A DNA stretch of 64,000 nt from Bacillota bacterium (GTDB lineage: Bacteria; Bacillota; Bacilli; Paenibacillales; Paenibacillaceae): contig JAEWAQ010000067.1 in NCBI GenBank assembly GCA_023391635.1, forward strand, positions 24,713 to 88,712. The letters are read 5' to 3'. The notes below the pieces were generated by a model that did no database searches, was not told the DNA's origin, and was given only the letters and a program-made list of their open reading frames with translations. The position numbers and the translations under genes were made by a program. This document shows positions 1 through 9,024 of this stretch, piece after piece (the first letter of the stretch is position 1; each line of letters starts with the position of its first letter).

Positions 1-1305
1 TCGGCGATGGCCTGTCTAATCGTAGGCTTGATCGTTCTTGGAAAGAAAGTACTCGGACATCGCCTGCCGCCGCGTTGGCATTACGTACTATGGTTCGTAT
101 TGATGGCCAAACTGATCTTGCCGTGGAAGCCGGAGAGCAACTTCAGCGTGTGGAATGCGGTACCGGAGCGCAACTTGCCTGTCATCGACGCAACGATTGA
201 AGCGTTCTCCCCTATATCACCGGAAATAAACGCCAAGCCCGATATGCTGCCGCTCGTCTTGTTTATTGTATGGTTGGCGGTGTTTCTTGGGATGGTGCTT
301 TACGCTTTCGGCGTCAACAGGCGGTTTGCCTGGAAATTGCACCAAGAGAGGGAGATTGACGATCCGGACGTTCTGGACATGTTCGAGGCGTGTAAACAAC
401 GGATGTCCATCCGAAGAAACATTCGTCTGGTGGAATCGGATCTTGTTTCCGCACCGGCGCTTTTCGGGTTTCTGCGGCCATGTCTCATCATTCCGAATCT
501 GAAAACTTTGGCGCTCCGTCCGGATCAATTGCGTTACATATTTCTGCATGAGCTGGCCCATGCAAGAAGAAATGATATTGCCGCAAATTGGGTCATGCGG
601 CTCCTGCTTGCCGTTCATTGGTTCAATCCGTTTATCTGGTATGCCTGTTACCGGATGCGAGAAGACCAGGAAATCGCGTGCGATGCCTTGGCACTTACCC
701 GTGTTCATCCGGATGAGACCAAATCTTACGGACATACACTTATCGAGATGTTTGAGAAATCGTCGACGTCCAACCGAGTGACGGGAATTGCCGGTCTTTT
801 CGGAAACATGCCAAAAATGAAGAGAAGAATCGCGATGATCCGATCGTTCCGGCCGTCATCGCGACGTCGTTCGCTGTTCGGCGCGGCTGTCCTCATTGTA
901 CTGTGCTTGTTCGTTATGATCGCAGACAGAGCGCCTGTTCAAGCCGCTTTGCCTATGCCGGCCACGGGGTCTGCCCACGTTGAAGGCAGAATCATTAAGC
1001 TAAGTTCGTTCAAACTTGGTGTCGAAACGCAAAGAAGTCTGCTGTTGGCCAAGGAAAATGGAAACTGGAAGATCCGCTTTATAAAGGAAAACGGGGAAAT
1101 CGATCCGGAAATGAACGATGCTACCGGTGTGTTGACCTTTCCTGAACGTGAAACTATCGATTACAACAGGCCCGGAATCCGGTATCTTGTGTTTGTGAAA
1201 AGCGAGTTCGATGTCGAATGGAAACTTGCAGCTATCAAAGAAGGAATAGATGCGGTAAAGCAATATCTGCAAACGATCGATGACGAATATAGAGTGACTA
1301 TGTAG
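1..1305 (+). CDS. BlaR1/MecR1-like M56 family membrane metallopeptidase (5' partial)
   Basis: The reading frame is open to the left window edge, so the true start is upstream; counted from the ATG at 7 it has 432 residues. A zinc-peptidase HELAH motif sits at about residues 181-185, and the third ligand is probably the E of EIACD near 222, as in M56 antirepressor peptidases. Hydrophobic stretches near 80-101 and 295-312 flank the catalytic domain. In BlaR1 the C-terminal part is a large penicillin-sensing domain; here only about 120 residues follow the last membrane segment and I see no SxxK/penicillin-binding motif, so the signal sensed is unknown. The usual partner, a BlaI-type repressor gene, would lie upstream outside the window. 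The family call is firm, the ligand is not. Confidence 0.85.
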   Translation, partial: SAMACLIVGLIVLGKKVLGHRLPPRWHYVLWFVLMAKLILPWKPESNFSVWNAVPERNLPVIDATIEAFSPISPEINAKPDMLPLVLFIVWLAVFLGMVLYAFGVNRRFAWKLHQEREIDDPDVLDMFEACKQRMSIRRNIRLVESDLVSAPALFGFLRPCLIIPNLKTLALRPDQLRYIFLHELAHARRNDIAANWVMRLLLAVHWFNPFIWYACYRMREDQEIACDALALTRVHPDETKSYGHTLIEMFEKSSTSNRVTGIAGLFGNMPKMKRRIAMIRSFRPSSRRRSLFGAAVLIVLCLFVMIADRAPVQAALPMPATGSAHVEGRIIKLSSFKLGVETQRSLLLAKENGNWKIRFIKENGEIDPEMNDATGVLTFPERETIDYNRPGIRYLVFVKSEFDVEWKLAAIKEGIDAVKQYLQTIDDEYRVTM

Positions 1306-1358
1306 CTATTGGGGCTTCGGTCGAAACTGGATGTCAATTCAATAGGAGTTGTGATGTA

Positions 1359-2675
1359 ATGAAAATCAAACAATGGTTTGTCATGATTGTTGTGGTCATC
1401 TTGGTCGTCACAGCTTCCGCGTGCATAGGCAATAAAGATATAGACATGGAACCGGTCGAAATTCATTTCCAGTCACTGTTACCGGAAAACTTCAGTACAG
1501 ATCCTTTAATGAAACCTCTCCTGGACGCCGTTACAGACTATAATCAACTTCATCCGAATATGAAAGTCATCGTCGATTACATGGACATTCCCGTTGGTAC
1601 GGCCTTCAGCGATACGAGACAGAACTTGATCAAACGGCTGGAGAGCGATACGGCACCGGATATTGTTGATACGACTGCGGTCAATATTCAAATTGCCGAG
1701 AGCAAGGGGCTATTGCGCGACTTGCTGCCGCTTGTGACCCAGGAGTTGGATATCCCCCAGCAGGTTCTCGATTACGGCATGATCAATGGCAAATTGCTTT
1801 CATTGCCTTTCGGGGCCCATCCGAGCGCAATTTTTTTCAACAAAGAACTTTTCGATGAAGCCAAGATTCCGTATCCCGAAGACGATTGGACGTGGGATCA
1901 ATTTCGGGATATTTCGAAAAAGATGAAAGATCACGAATCCATGCTGCCCTACGATTTCACTATGTTAGACATGCTTCTGTCCAGCACCGGGAATGGCGTG
2001 CTGTCGCCCGACGGGACGACTTCCGTCGGATATTTGGATAGCCCGGAGGCTGTCCGAATGCTGCAATGGCTCAATGCATCTTATCATGATGATGCAAATG
2101 GCGTTGTATCCGATATTAATGACATTTTTGGCGGATTTGACGGTTTGCAGGCCGGAATGTTCGTAGGCGGCCTGGGCGATCACTTTCACAATTTTGAGGG
2201 GGACAACAAGAAGAGGCTCGGCGTTGCTCCATTGCCCTATTTTACAGGCGGACAACGAGTTAATCCGATGTGGTTTTCCGGGTACGGCATCTCACAGAAA
2301 AGCAAGCATTCGGAGGAAGCGTGGGAATTCATCCAATATCTTACCTTGGAAGTGAACAATCATTCGCTTCAACTGGCTGCAGAATACATACCAACCAGCA
2401 ATGCCGTTGCGGAAGCAGCAGGGGCGAACGCAGATCCGACCAAGCGCGTCTATATCGAAGAGTTGAAATATGCGGTTCAATTATCGAGTGGCAACAATCC
2501 GTTCTATGTGCAGGCGGCAAGAAATGAAGAGCTGAAGGAGATATTCGGGAAGCTGGTGGTGGCCAAGGATGAGGAAATCGCAGGCAAGCTGCATGAACTC
2601 GCGCTCAAGCTGGACGGAGAATTGAAACGATTGGAGCTCGAGAGCGAGAAACAGTCGGAAAGTGTGTCACCATGA
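1359..2675 (+). CDS. Extracellular solute-binding lipoprotein (family 1, CUT1 sugar ABC type)
   Basis: 438 residues. The N-terminus has a hydrophobic signal ending in a lipobox (VTASAC, Cys at about 22), so it should be a lipid-anchored binding protein on the outer face of the membrane. The body has the MalE-like pattern: an early D-x-P-D-I-V-D type segment, a TWDQF segment, and a late GYGIS...EEAWEFIQYL segment. The start ATG is preceded by AGGAG at about 10 bases. No permease or ATPase gene adjoins it, so it must use a transporter encoded elsewhere, or act as a sensor with the peptidase gene 53 bases upstream. The substrate cannot be read from sequence. A C-terminal Glu/Lys-rich helix of about 50 residues extends past the usual fold. 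Confidence 0.88.
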   Translation: MKIKQWFVMIVVVILVVTASACIGNKDIDMEPVEIHFQSLLPENFSTDPLMKPLLDAVTDYNQLHPNMKVIVDYMDIPVGTAFSDTRQNLIKRLESDTAPDIVDTTAVNIQIAESKGLLRDLLPLVTQELDIPQQVLDYGMINGKLLSLPFGAHPSAIFFNKELFDEAKIPYPEDDWTWDQFRDISKKMKDHESMLPYDFTMLDMLLSSTGNGVLSPDGTTSVGYLDSPEAVRMLQWLNASYHDDANGVVSDINDIFGGFDGLQAGMFVGGLGDHFHNFEGDNKKRLGVAPLPYFTGGQRVNPMWFSGYGISQKSKHSEEAWEFIQYLTLEVNNHSLQLAAEYIPTSNAVAEAAGANADPTKRVYIEELKYAVQLSSGNNPFYVQAARNEELKEIFGKLVVAKDEEIAGKLHELALKLDGELKRLELESEKQSESVSP

Positions 2676-3018
2676 GCGATTGGCTCGCACACCTGGACGA
2701 TCTCCGGAAATATTGTTTCTTTCTGACCAAAGCGAAGGTTAAAACGGGAGTTCGACCAGGAGACGGAAGTTCGCCGTATTTTATCTTTGGATGTCGAAGG
2801 TTGGTCGCAGGCCATTATGCGGAACTTGCCGCCGTTGCAAGATCCCCCGTCCATAAGTCGTTCCGGTTTCATTCTAAAGAACGGGCGGCGCAAGAAGAAT
2901 GCATTTATGTAATCATTACCGACTGGCAATATACGATGTCCGCCCTCGTGCTCGCGCGCGAAAAATCGCCAAAGCATGTCATACGACGATGCCTCGGCGG
3001 TTTTGTCGCGTTCCCCTA
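2676..3018. other. 343-base stretch without a confident gene
   Basis: This lies between the convergent ends of the binding-protein gene and the cyclase gene. Plus-strand frames stay open in pieces: one begins with an ATGA overlap on the preceding stop at 2672, and another, about 2738-2911, encodes a charged peptide ending KNGRRKKNAFM. Neither has a convincing ribosome binding site or family resemblance. An imperfect inverted repeat around 2958-3005 (CGAAAAATCGCC paired with GGCGGTTTTGTCG) could act as a terminator for either side. I see nothing else here. Confidence 0.4.
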
Positions 3019-3654
3019 TCAGTCTCCCAGCAAGAACGCCCTGGCGGGCGCTGCTTCGATACCGGTCATCTTGAGCGGGGCGAGCACGAGCGTATAGCTG
3101 CCCGCTTCCACATGCGCAAGCCGCAACCCTTCGACGATGATGACGCCGCCGCGCATCAAAGTACGGTGCGTCGGAAATTCCGGCTGCGCGCGTTCGATGC
3201 CCAACGCATCCGTCCCGACGAGCGCCACGCCGACTTCCGCCAAGTACGCCGCGCCCTCCGCGTCCAGGTACGGAAATGCCGTGTCGTAGCGATCGCTGTA
3301 CGAGCTGGACGTCTTGAACAGAATCCGCTCACCACGCTGAATCGCAAGCGGCAACAAGTCCGATATTCCAATATGGCCCTTAACGTGCGTCAAGTCGGCA
3401 ACCCGCGCCGGTCCACACAGCTGTTCGAGCATAATCGTCTCGATCGTCTCACCGTTCGCGAGCATATGCAGCGGCGCATCCACATGAGTACCGGTATGCA
3501 GATTCATACCGAGACGGCTCTCATGCGGCCCGCCTTGATTATGATTCGAGACGTTCGTAATGCTCGGCTTCTTGTTCTCGTCGTTCTCCCACACTTGCAT
3601 GCCGGATTCGATCGTCATGCTGATGTCGATGATTCGTCCCAACCTCGTCGCCAA
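3019..3654 (-). CDS. Cyclase family protein (KynB/arylformamidase-like metal hydrolase)
   Basis: About 211 residues from a TTG start at 3654, chosen because GGGGAGG lies 8 bases upstream; longer versions overlap zwf and lack a binding site. The HTGTHVDAPLHM motif (about residues 55-66) carries the H-x-G-T-H-x-D metal ligands of the cyclase/arylformamidase superfamily, and GTDALGIE and GG-VIIVEGL segments match the later conserved parts. Members hydrolyse N-formylkynurenine, isatin or related amides and lactones; which applies here is not visible. It begins 38 bases after the zwf stop on the same strand, so co-transcription is likely, though a functional link with glucose-6-phosphate dehydrogenase is not established. 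A lactone or amide hydrolase role is the safest statement. Confidence 0.8.
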   Translation of the reverse strand: MATRLGRIIDISMTIESGMQVWENDENKKPSITNVSNHNQGGPHESRLGMNLHTGTHVDAPLHMLANGETIETIMLEQLCGPARVADLTHVKGHIGISDLLPLAIQRGERILFKTSSSYSDRYDTAFPYLDAEGAAYLAEVGVALVGTDALGIERAQPEFPTHRTLMRGGVIIVEGLRLAHVEAGSYTLVLAPLKMTGIEAAPARAFLLGD

Positions 3655-3692
3655 CGTCCAGTCCTCCCCATCAACGCCTATACCCGCACTGC

Positions 3693-5252
3693 CTACTTGT
3701 CCGAATTCGTCACCCAGATCACGTTGTCTTCCTCTTGCCCGTTCACCGGCCACCAGTGAAAACCGTCTTCGTGCAGCAGCTTGTCAGCTTGCGGCGGTCC
3801 CCACGATCCCGCCGGATACAGCGCGGGCTCGATGCCGTATTCTTGCCAAGCCTCGGCGATCGGATCGATCAATTGCCAAGCCGCCGCCAGCTCATCCCAG
3901 CGCGTGAAGTACGTCGAATCCCCGCGGGCCGCATCGAAGATGAGCCGCTCGTACGCCTCAGGCGTGTTGATGCCGATCTGACAGCTCTGGCAAAATTCCA
4001 TCGCGACCGGCTGGATGCTCATGTCATTGCCCGGCTTCTTCGCATTGATCTTGATGTAGATCCCTTCCATCGGATTGACCCGAATGACCAGCAAATTCGG
4101 GGCAAGATCCTGTCTGCGGGCAAACAATACGTTATTCGGCACGTTCTTGAATTCGACGACGATCTCCGTTGACTTTACCGGCAGCCGCTTGCCCGTCCGC
4201 ACATAGAATGGCACGCCAGCCCAGCGGAAATTGTCGACGAACACGCGAGCCGCGAAGAACGTCTCCGTCACCGATGCCGGATCGACGCGGTCCTCCTGGC
4301 GGTAGCCGCTCAGCTCCTTGCCCTTGAGCGACCCTTGCGCATACTGGCCGCGCACGATCCGGCTGCGCACGTCGTCGGCCGAAGCGAACCTGCGGACCGA
4401 CCGCAGCACTTTGACCTTCTCATCGCGAATATCTTCCGGATCGAGCCGGCTCGGCGATTCCATCGCGATCATCGTCAGCATCTGCAGCATGTGGTTCTGC
4501 ACCATGTCGCGCAGCGCCCCGGATTTGTCGTAATAGGCGCCGCGCTCTTCGACGCCGACCGTCTCGGATAGCGTGATCTGCACGTTGGCGATATGGTTCC
4601 GATTCCATAGCGGCTCGAAGAATGCGTTCGCGAACCGGATCATCTCGATGTTCTGCACCATTTCCTTGCCGAGATAATGATCGATGCGGAATACTTCCTC
4701 TTCCTTGAACACGCGGCTGATCTCTTCGTTCAGCCGGTGTGCGGACGGATAATCGTAACCGAACGGCTTCTCGATGACGAGCCGGTGCCAACCGGCGCAT
4801 TCCAGCATGCCGCCGTCACGCAAGCTGTGGGACACCGTGCCGAACAACTCCGGCGCCAGCGCCAGATAGAACAGGCGGTTGCCGGGAATGCCGAACTTCG
4901 TTTCCAGCTCCTCCGTATGGCTCTTCAATTGACGGAACCCGTCCACGTTGCCGATATCGAGCGATTGGTAGCTGAAGTGCGCGGCGAACGCATCCCAGTC
5001 TTCCGACTCGCCGGGCTTGTACCGGCAAAACTCGCGAATCGATTCATGCACGTCATCGCGGAACTGCTGCTCCGTACGCGGGCGGCGCGCCAATCCGACG
5101 ACCGCAAACCGCTCACCCAGTTTGCCTTCGCGATATAAGCTGTAAAGGGCGGGAAACAGCTTGCGCTTCGCCAGGTCTCCAGTCGCCCCGAAAATAAAGT
5201 AGACCGCCTCATGCGCGGAAACTTCCGATCTTCTATCCGTCATATGCCTCAT
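3693..5252 (-). CDS. zwf: Glucose-6-phosphate 1-dehydrogenase
   Basis: About 519 residues. It oxidises glucose 6-phosphate to 6-phosphogluconolactone with NADP+, the first step of the oxidative pentose phosphate pathway, in the cytoplasm. The N-terminal GATGDLAKRKLFPALY segment is the nucleotide-binding signature, and FRIDHYLGKE contains the family's active-site motif. The length is typical. The ATG at 5252 or the ATG at 5243 are both possible starts; AGGGAG lies just ahead of the first. The frame stays open further upstream to 5348 without a ribosome binding site, so I excluded that part. The cyclase gene follows closely. Family identification is very secure. Confidence 0.97.
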   Translation of the reverse strand: MRHMTDRRSEVSAHEAVYFIFGATGDLAKRKLFPALYSLYREGKLGERFAVVGLARRPRTEQQFRDDVHESIREFCRYKPGESEDWDAFAAHFSYQSLDIGNVDGFRQLKSHTEELETKFGIPGNRLFYLALAPELFGTVSHSLRDGGMLECAGWHRLVIEKPFGYDYPSAHRLNEEISRVFKEEEVFRIDHYLGKEMVQNIEMIRFANAFFEPLWNRNHIANVQITLSETVGVEERGAYYDKSGALRDMVQNHMLQMLTMIAMESPSRLDPEDIRDEKVKVLRSVRRFASADDVRSRIVRGQYAQGSLKGKELSGYRQEDRVDPASVTETFFAARVFVDNFRWAGVPFYVRTGKRLPVKSTEIVVEFKNVPNNVLFARRQDLAPNLLVIRVNPMEGIYIKINAKKPGNDMSIQPVAMEFCQSCQIGINTPEAYERLIFDAARGDSTYFTRWDELAAAWQLIDPIAEAWQEYGIEPALYPAGSWGPPQADKLLHEDGFHWWPVNGQEEDNVIWVTNSDK

Positions 5253-5460
5253 CGATCTCCCTGTCGGAACCGCCTGGTGCCCAGTGCGGCAAAACCGAGT
5301 TTTCTTGTTCATGTAGTGTAGCATAACCGCATCGCCAATGCCATGCATGGCGTGGAAATTTCAGGAACAGAAAACACAGCTGCGCCGGGCATTCGTCTAT
5401 GCACGTTCGCCCTGATCGGCATAGAATGAGGCGAACACGTTAAGGAAAGGAGGGGAGACT

Positions 5461-5838
5461 TTGTTCGAATGTCGTGTTGAACCTGTGGAGAAACAACTGC
5501 TCCCCTATTGCGGCATGCCAGTCTGTCTGCTCATGAAAGACGGCAGGCGCATCGTCGGCCGAATGACGTCATGCCGTAAGGGTGCCCTCATCTTGAACGG
5601 AGACGGCCGCAGCGAGTCGGCAGCAGCCGCTTCTTCCCGAAGCACTGCCGGTCGACGCGCCAAGCGCACCCGGATCCAATCCCGTAACCGAAAGCCGCAA
5701 ACAACCGCAAACGTTCCATATGTGCCAGTCGAACCGCTCGCCCCATTCGGTTCGCTCAGTCTCGGACCGTTGGCATGGGAAACGGCAAAGTCGAACCAGG
5801 TGCCACTGCGGGCGATCGAGTCGGTCCTCATCTTGTAA
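5461..5838 (+). CDS. Small LSm-like hypothetical protein with basic linker
   Basis: 125 residues from a TTG start with a very strong AAGGAAAGGAGGGG binding site a few bases upstream, which is the main reason to believe in it. Residues about 14-48 (CGMPVCLLMKDGRRIVGRM...) follow the strand-turn-strand pattern of LSm/Sm-like small barrels. A low-complexity Ser/Arg/Lys region follows at 50-80, then a hydrophobic tail. No signal peptide. It is divergent from zwf and 160 bases upstream of the DeoR gene. I do not recognise a named family, and the LSm resemblance is only by pattern. Confidence 0.6.
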   Translation: MFECRVEPVEKQLLPYCGMPVCLLMKDGRRIVGRMTSCRKGALILNGDGRSESAAAASSRSTAGRRAKRTRIQSRNRKPQTTANVPYVPVEPLAPFGSLSLGPLAWETAKSNQVPLRAIESVLIL

Positions 5839-5999
5839 TCGCGACGCGCGGCAGGCGGCGCCCAGCCGGGAATGGCCAGACTGCGACGATCAGCAGGCGC
5901 CGCCCCGCCGAAGGGGTTCGATCGCCTGCTGTTTCTTGTCATTTGTCTTCGTTTTCCGTTATATTCAGTACATATGGAATCGCACTGGAGGTGCTCTCG

Positions 6000-6764
6000 A
6001 TGTTTGCTGAACAACGAAGGGACTATATCGTCGGTCAATTGAACAGGCATCAGCAAGTGACGGTCAAGCAGTTGGCGGCGGAGCTCGGCATCTCGGAAGG
6101 CACGCTCCGCACCGACTTGCGGATCATGGAGGAAGAAGGACTGCTCGAACGGACGCACGGCGGCGCCGTGCCGCCCCGCAACCGCTACAGCGTGGCGTCG
6201 GTCCCGTTCGCTTCCCGCAGCGAGCTGAATCCCGCGGAGAAATCGGCGATCGGACAAGCTGCCGCGAAGCTCGTCAGCCGCGGCCAATGCATCATGCTGG
6301 ATGCCAGTTCCACCGCGCTGGAGCTTGCCCGGCAGTTGGTCGACATGGATTACTTGACGGTCGTCACCAACGGACTGGAATCGGCGATGGAGCTCAATCG
6401 GAACCCGAAAATCAACGTCATCCTGATCGGGGGCATCCTGCGCCCCGCGTCGCGGACGATCGAAGGGCTGCTTGGCAGAAGCATCCTGCAGGACATCCAC
6501 GCCGATCTGTTCTTTACGTCCTCCGAAGGCTTCTCGCTGAAAGCCGGCATGACGGATTTCAGCCCGTACGAAGCGGAATTGAAGAAGGCGATGAGCGCCA
6601 ACGCGGAGGAAGTCGTCGCCCTGCTGGACCATACGAAGTTGGGGCGCCAATCGATCGCCACTTCGATCCACGCGGCGGATGTCGATACATTGGTGACGGA
6701 CACGCGCGCGAATCGCGCGTTCCTGCAATCCCTCCAGCGGACGCGGGTAATCGTTGCGGAATGA
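6000..6764 (+). CDS. DeoR family transcriptional regulator
   Basis: 254 residues from the ATG at 6000 (AGGTG upstream). Residues 1-57 are a typical DeoR helix-turn-helix: RRDYIVGQLNRHQQVTVKQL, then GISEGTLRTDLRIMEEEGLLERTHGGA. The rest is the sugar-phosphate sensor domain with the GQAAAKLV, MLDASSTALELA, VVTNGLE and FFTSSEGFS segments. These repressors usually respond to a phosphorylated sugar or polyol. It sits 132 bases ahead of the HAD phosphatase and glycerol-1-phosphate dehydrogenase genes, and direct repeats resembling DeoR sites lie in that gap, so it probably controls them. The specific effector is unknown. Confidence 0.93.
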   Translation: MFAEQRRDYIVGQLNRHQQVTVKQLAAELGISEGTLRTDLRIMEEEGLLERTHGGAVPPRNRYSVASVPFASRSELNPAEKSAIGQAAAKLVSRGQCIMLDASSTALELARQLVDMDYLTVVTNGLESAMELNRNPKINVILIGGILRPASRTIEGLLGRSILQDIHADLFFTSSEGFSLKAGMTDFSPYEAELKKAMSANAEEVVALLDHTKLGRQSIATSIHAADVDTLVTDTRANRAFLQSLQRTRVIVAE

Positions 6765-6833
6765 TAAGCGAATTCGCCCGCGTAACGGCAACATATGTCG
6801 TCGAATAACAACACGGGCAATCGCAAACAAATG

Positions 6834-6855
6834 TTGACAAACGACAGCAAACGAC
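6834..6855 (+). promoter_or_regulatory. Direct repeat CAAACGAC x2, candidate DeoR operator with -35
   Basis: A TTGACA at 6834-6839 overlaps two copies of CAAACGAC at 6838-6845 and 6848-6855, exactly 10 bases apart. DeoR-type repressors often bind direct repeats at helical periodicity. The site lies in the gap between the DeoR gene and the phosphatase gene it probably controls. No strong -10 stands at the ideal distance (ACAATG with a 19-base spacer is the best). Confidence 0.4.
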
Positions 6856-6896
6856 CGGACAATGAAACATATCACGTAAATAGCGAGGACATCTCA

Positions 6897-7700
6897 ATGC
6901 CAAATCACACAGAAGGCTTCTTGATCGACTTGGACGGAACGGTCTACCGGGGCGAACGATTGATCGAAGGCGCGGCGGATACGATCCGGCTGATCGCCAG
7001 TCGGGGGAAGCGCTTTGTATTCGTAAGCAACCGCGGCAACATCTCGCGTGCGATGTGCCAAGAGAAGCTCGCACAGATGGGGCTGGAAGTGCCGCCCGAA
7101 ACGCTGCTGTTAACGTCGACTGTGACTGCCATGTATTTGCGGGACCATCACCCCGATAGCTCCGTATGGGTACTTGGCGAACAAGGGCTCAAGGACGAAT
7201 TGACGGCCTTCGGCATTCGGCTGGCTCTGCGCCCGGAGGCCGCCGGGTGGCTGGTCATCACGCTGCACGAAACGCTTACGTATCAAGATCTGAACCAGGC
7301 GTTCAGGGCTGTACGCAGCGGCGCGAACATCATCGCCACGAACGCCGACCGGATGGTGCCGACGGAGGAAGGAGATTGCATCGACGTCGCCGGGATGATC
7401 GGCGCCATCGCTTACTCGACCGGCAAAGATCCGGATGTCGTCGTCGGCAAGCCGTCTTCGATCATGGCGGATGCCGCGCTGCGCGTGCTGGGCTTGCCTC
7501 CGGACCGGTGCATGGTGATCGGGGACAGCTTATCTTCCGATATCGCGCTTGCCGGCAGCCACGGCATGAGATCCGCGCTCGTCCTGTCGGGTTCGGCCAC
7601 ACGTGAAGACGCAGACGGGCATGCCGGGCATCGACCGGACATGATCTGGCATTCGCTGGCGGATTTGCGCCAGTACTTGGAGGAGGGAAGATCATCATGA
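6897..7700 (+). CDS. HAD-IIA family sugar phosphatase (NagD/AraL-like)
   Basis: 267 residues from the ATG at 6897, with GAGG 8 bases upstream; the longer frame to 6795 has no binding site. All four HAD motifs are visible: DLDGTVYRGE (motif I), FVSNRGN (II), the K of VVVGKPSS (III) and GDSLSSDI (IV). NagD/AraL-type enzymes are promiscuous sugar- and polyol-phosphate phosphatases in the cytoplasm. The next gene overlaps by four bases (ATGA) and is AraM-like; in Bacillus subtilis AraL and AraM are also adjacent, inside the arabinose operon, whereas here there are no arabinose genes. Probably a housekeeping or detoxifying phosphatase linked to glycerol-1-phosphate metabolism. Confidence 0.9.
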   Translation: MPNHTEGFLIDLDGTVYRGERLIEGAADTIRLIASRGKRFVFVSNRGNISRAMCQEKLAQMGLEVPPETLLLTSTVTAMYLRDHHPDSSVWVLGEQGLKDELTAFGIRLALRPEAAGWLVITLHETLTYQDLNQAFRAVRSGANIIATNADRMVPTEEGDCIDVAGMIGAIAYSTGKDPDVVVGKPSSIMADAALRVLGLPPDRCMVIGDSLSSDIALAGSHGMRSALVLSGSATREDADGHAGHRPDMIWHSLADLRQYLEEGRSS

Positions 7701-8941
7701 ACGATTTACTCGCGGTAATCAAAGACAAGCTGACGGCGGCAGGCAAGCCGGCGGCGGATATCGGCCTGCCGGAGGTCATCGCGCTTGAATTCGGAGCCGC
7801 CCGCGGGTTATCGGCCTTCGTACGCCAATCCGGTTACAAGGCGATCGTGCTCGTCACGGATGCTCCCTGCCTGGAGGCAGCCGGTCAAGCCGTCCTGCCA
7901 GGCTTGGAGCAAGCGGGCATTCCCTCAAGCACGGTCATCCTTCGTCCGAACGCCGCAGGCGACGTCGTCGCGGACGAAGCGTCCGTCGTGCAAGTGCTGC
8001 TGGAAATTCAGCGTCAATCCGCAGAAGCCTGCATAGCGCTTGGGTCCGGGACCATTCACGATATCGTGCGTTATGCTGCTTATACGTCATCCATCCCGTT
8101 CCTTTCCGTGCCGACCGCCCCGTCCGTCGACGGCTTCACGTCCAGGGGGGCGCCGCTCATTATTCGCGGGGATAAGATCACCGTCCCCGCGATCGGGCCC
8201 GCCGCCATCTTCGCCGATCTCGACATTCTCGCCGCGGCGCCGGCGACCATGGTGGCCGCCGGATTCGGCGACATGCTTGGCAAATATACTTCGCTCTTCG
8301 ACTGGCGATTCGGCAGTCTGACCGTAAGCGAGCCGTTCGACCCGTTCGTCTACGAGATGACCGAGCGCGCATTGACGTCTTGCGTGAACAGCGCGGACGA
8401 GATTGGCCGCTGCACCCCTGAGGGCGTGGCCGTTCTGATGCAGGCGCTCATAGAATCAGGCATCGCCATGCTGATCCTCGGTCAGTCCCATCCGGCATCG
8501 GGCGCGGAGCATCACCTGTCCCATTATTGGGAGATGAACTTCATCCGCACCGGCAGGCGGCAGCTGCTGCACGGCGCCAAGGTAGGCGTCGCCTGCGCCA
8601 TAATCGCCGATGCGTACAAACGCATAGCCGAAGACGGACTTCCCCGGGCTCAGGCACAGGTTCGGGCGAATCCCGCAGGGGCAATGCATGCCGCAATCGA
8701 AGCGGCCATCGCGCAATGGCCGGCAATTCGGCAGATGATCGCGGAATTGCCGGACGCTCAGACGATCCGGTCCCTGCTGCGCACCGTGCACGGACCGGCC
8801 GACATCGCAGAGCTCGGCATCGACTCCTCGCTCAGGGACCGCGCCTTGGAGGAAGCGGACAACGTCCGGCCCGGACGAACGACGCTGCTGCGCGTTTATA
8901 ACATGGCAATCAGAAGTGCCGATTCGATCCAGGAAGGTTGA
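7697..8941 (+). CDS. araM: sn-glycerol-1-phosphate dehydrogenase (AraM/EgsA-like)
   Basis: 414 residues, translationally coupled to the phosphatase through an ATGA overlap. The family reduces dihydroxyacetone phosphate to sn-glycerol 1-phosphate with NAD(P)H and a divalent metal. The dinucleotide-binding region shows ALGSGTIHDIVRYAAY and SVPTAPSVDGFTS; metal ligands are expected at the D of GFGDMLGKY, the H of SGAEHHLSHYWEM and the H of LLHGAKVGV. In Bacillales the product feeds heptaprenylglyceryl phosphate synthesis with PcrB; pcrB is not in this window. The length agrees with bacterial members. A strong hairpin follows the stop. Confidence 0.93.
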   Translation: MNDLLAVIKDKLTAAGKPAADIGLPEVIALEFGAARGLSAFVRQSGYKAIVLVTDAPCLEAAGQAVLPGLEQAGIPSSTVILRPNAAGDVVADEASVVQVLLEIQRQSAEACIALGSGTIHDIVRYAAYTSSIPFLSVPTAPSVDGFTSRGAPLIIRGDKITVPAIGPAAIFADLDILAAAPATMVAAGFGDMLGKYTSLFDWRFGSLTVSEPFDPFVYEMTERALTSCVNSADEIGRCTPEGVAVLMQALIESGIAMLILGQSHPASGAEHHLSHYWEMNFIRTGRRQLLHGAKVGVACAIIADAYKRIAEDGLPRAQAQVRANPAGAMHAAIEAAIAQWPAIRQMIAELPDAQTIRSLLRTVHGPADIAELGIDSSLRDRALEEADNVRPGRTTLLRVYNMAIRSADSIQEG

Positions 8942-8949
8942 ACGATGCA

Positions 8950-8989
8950 GCAAACCCCCGTCCTCTATCGCCATAGAACGGGGTTTTGC
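8950..8989. terminator. Bidirectional rho-independent terminator
   Basis: GCAAACCCCCGT at 8950-8961 pairs with ACGGGGTTTTGC at 8978-8989, extended by TCTAT/ATAGA around a short loop. It lies between the convergent araM and FAH-family genes and has T/A-rich flanks on both sides, so it can serve both. Confidence 0.85.
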
Positions 8990-9024
8990 CATTTACGCTT
9001 GTAAGTTCATATCTCCGGCCAGCC

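Noticed and set aside
2672..3097. A 141-codon plus-strand frame beginning with an ATGA overlap
   Set aside because: No family resemblance, no ribosome binding site of its own, and its end is antisense to the cyclase gene.
5505..6875. A 456-codon open frame on the minus strand
   Set aside because: Antisense to the LSm-like and DeoR genes; no binding site or family pattern.
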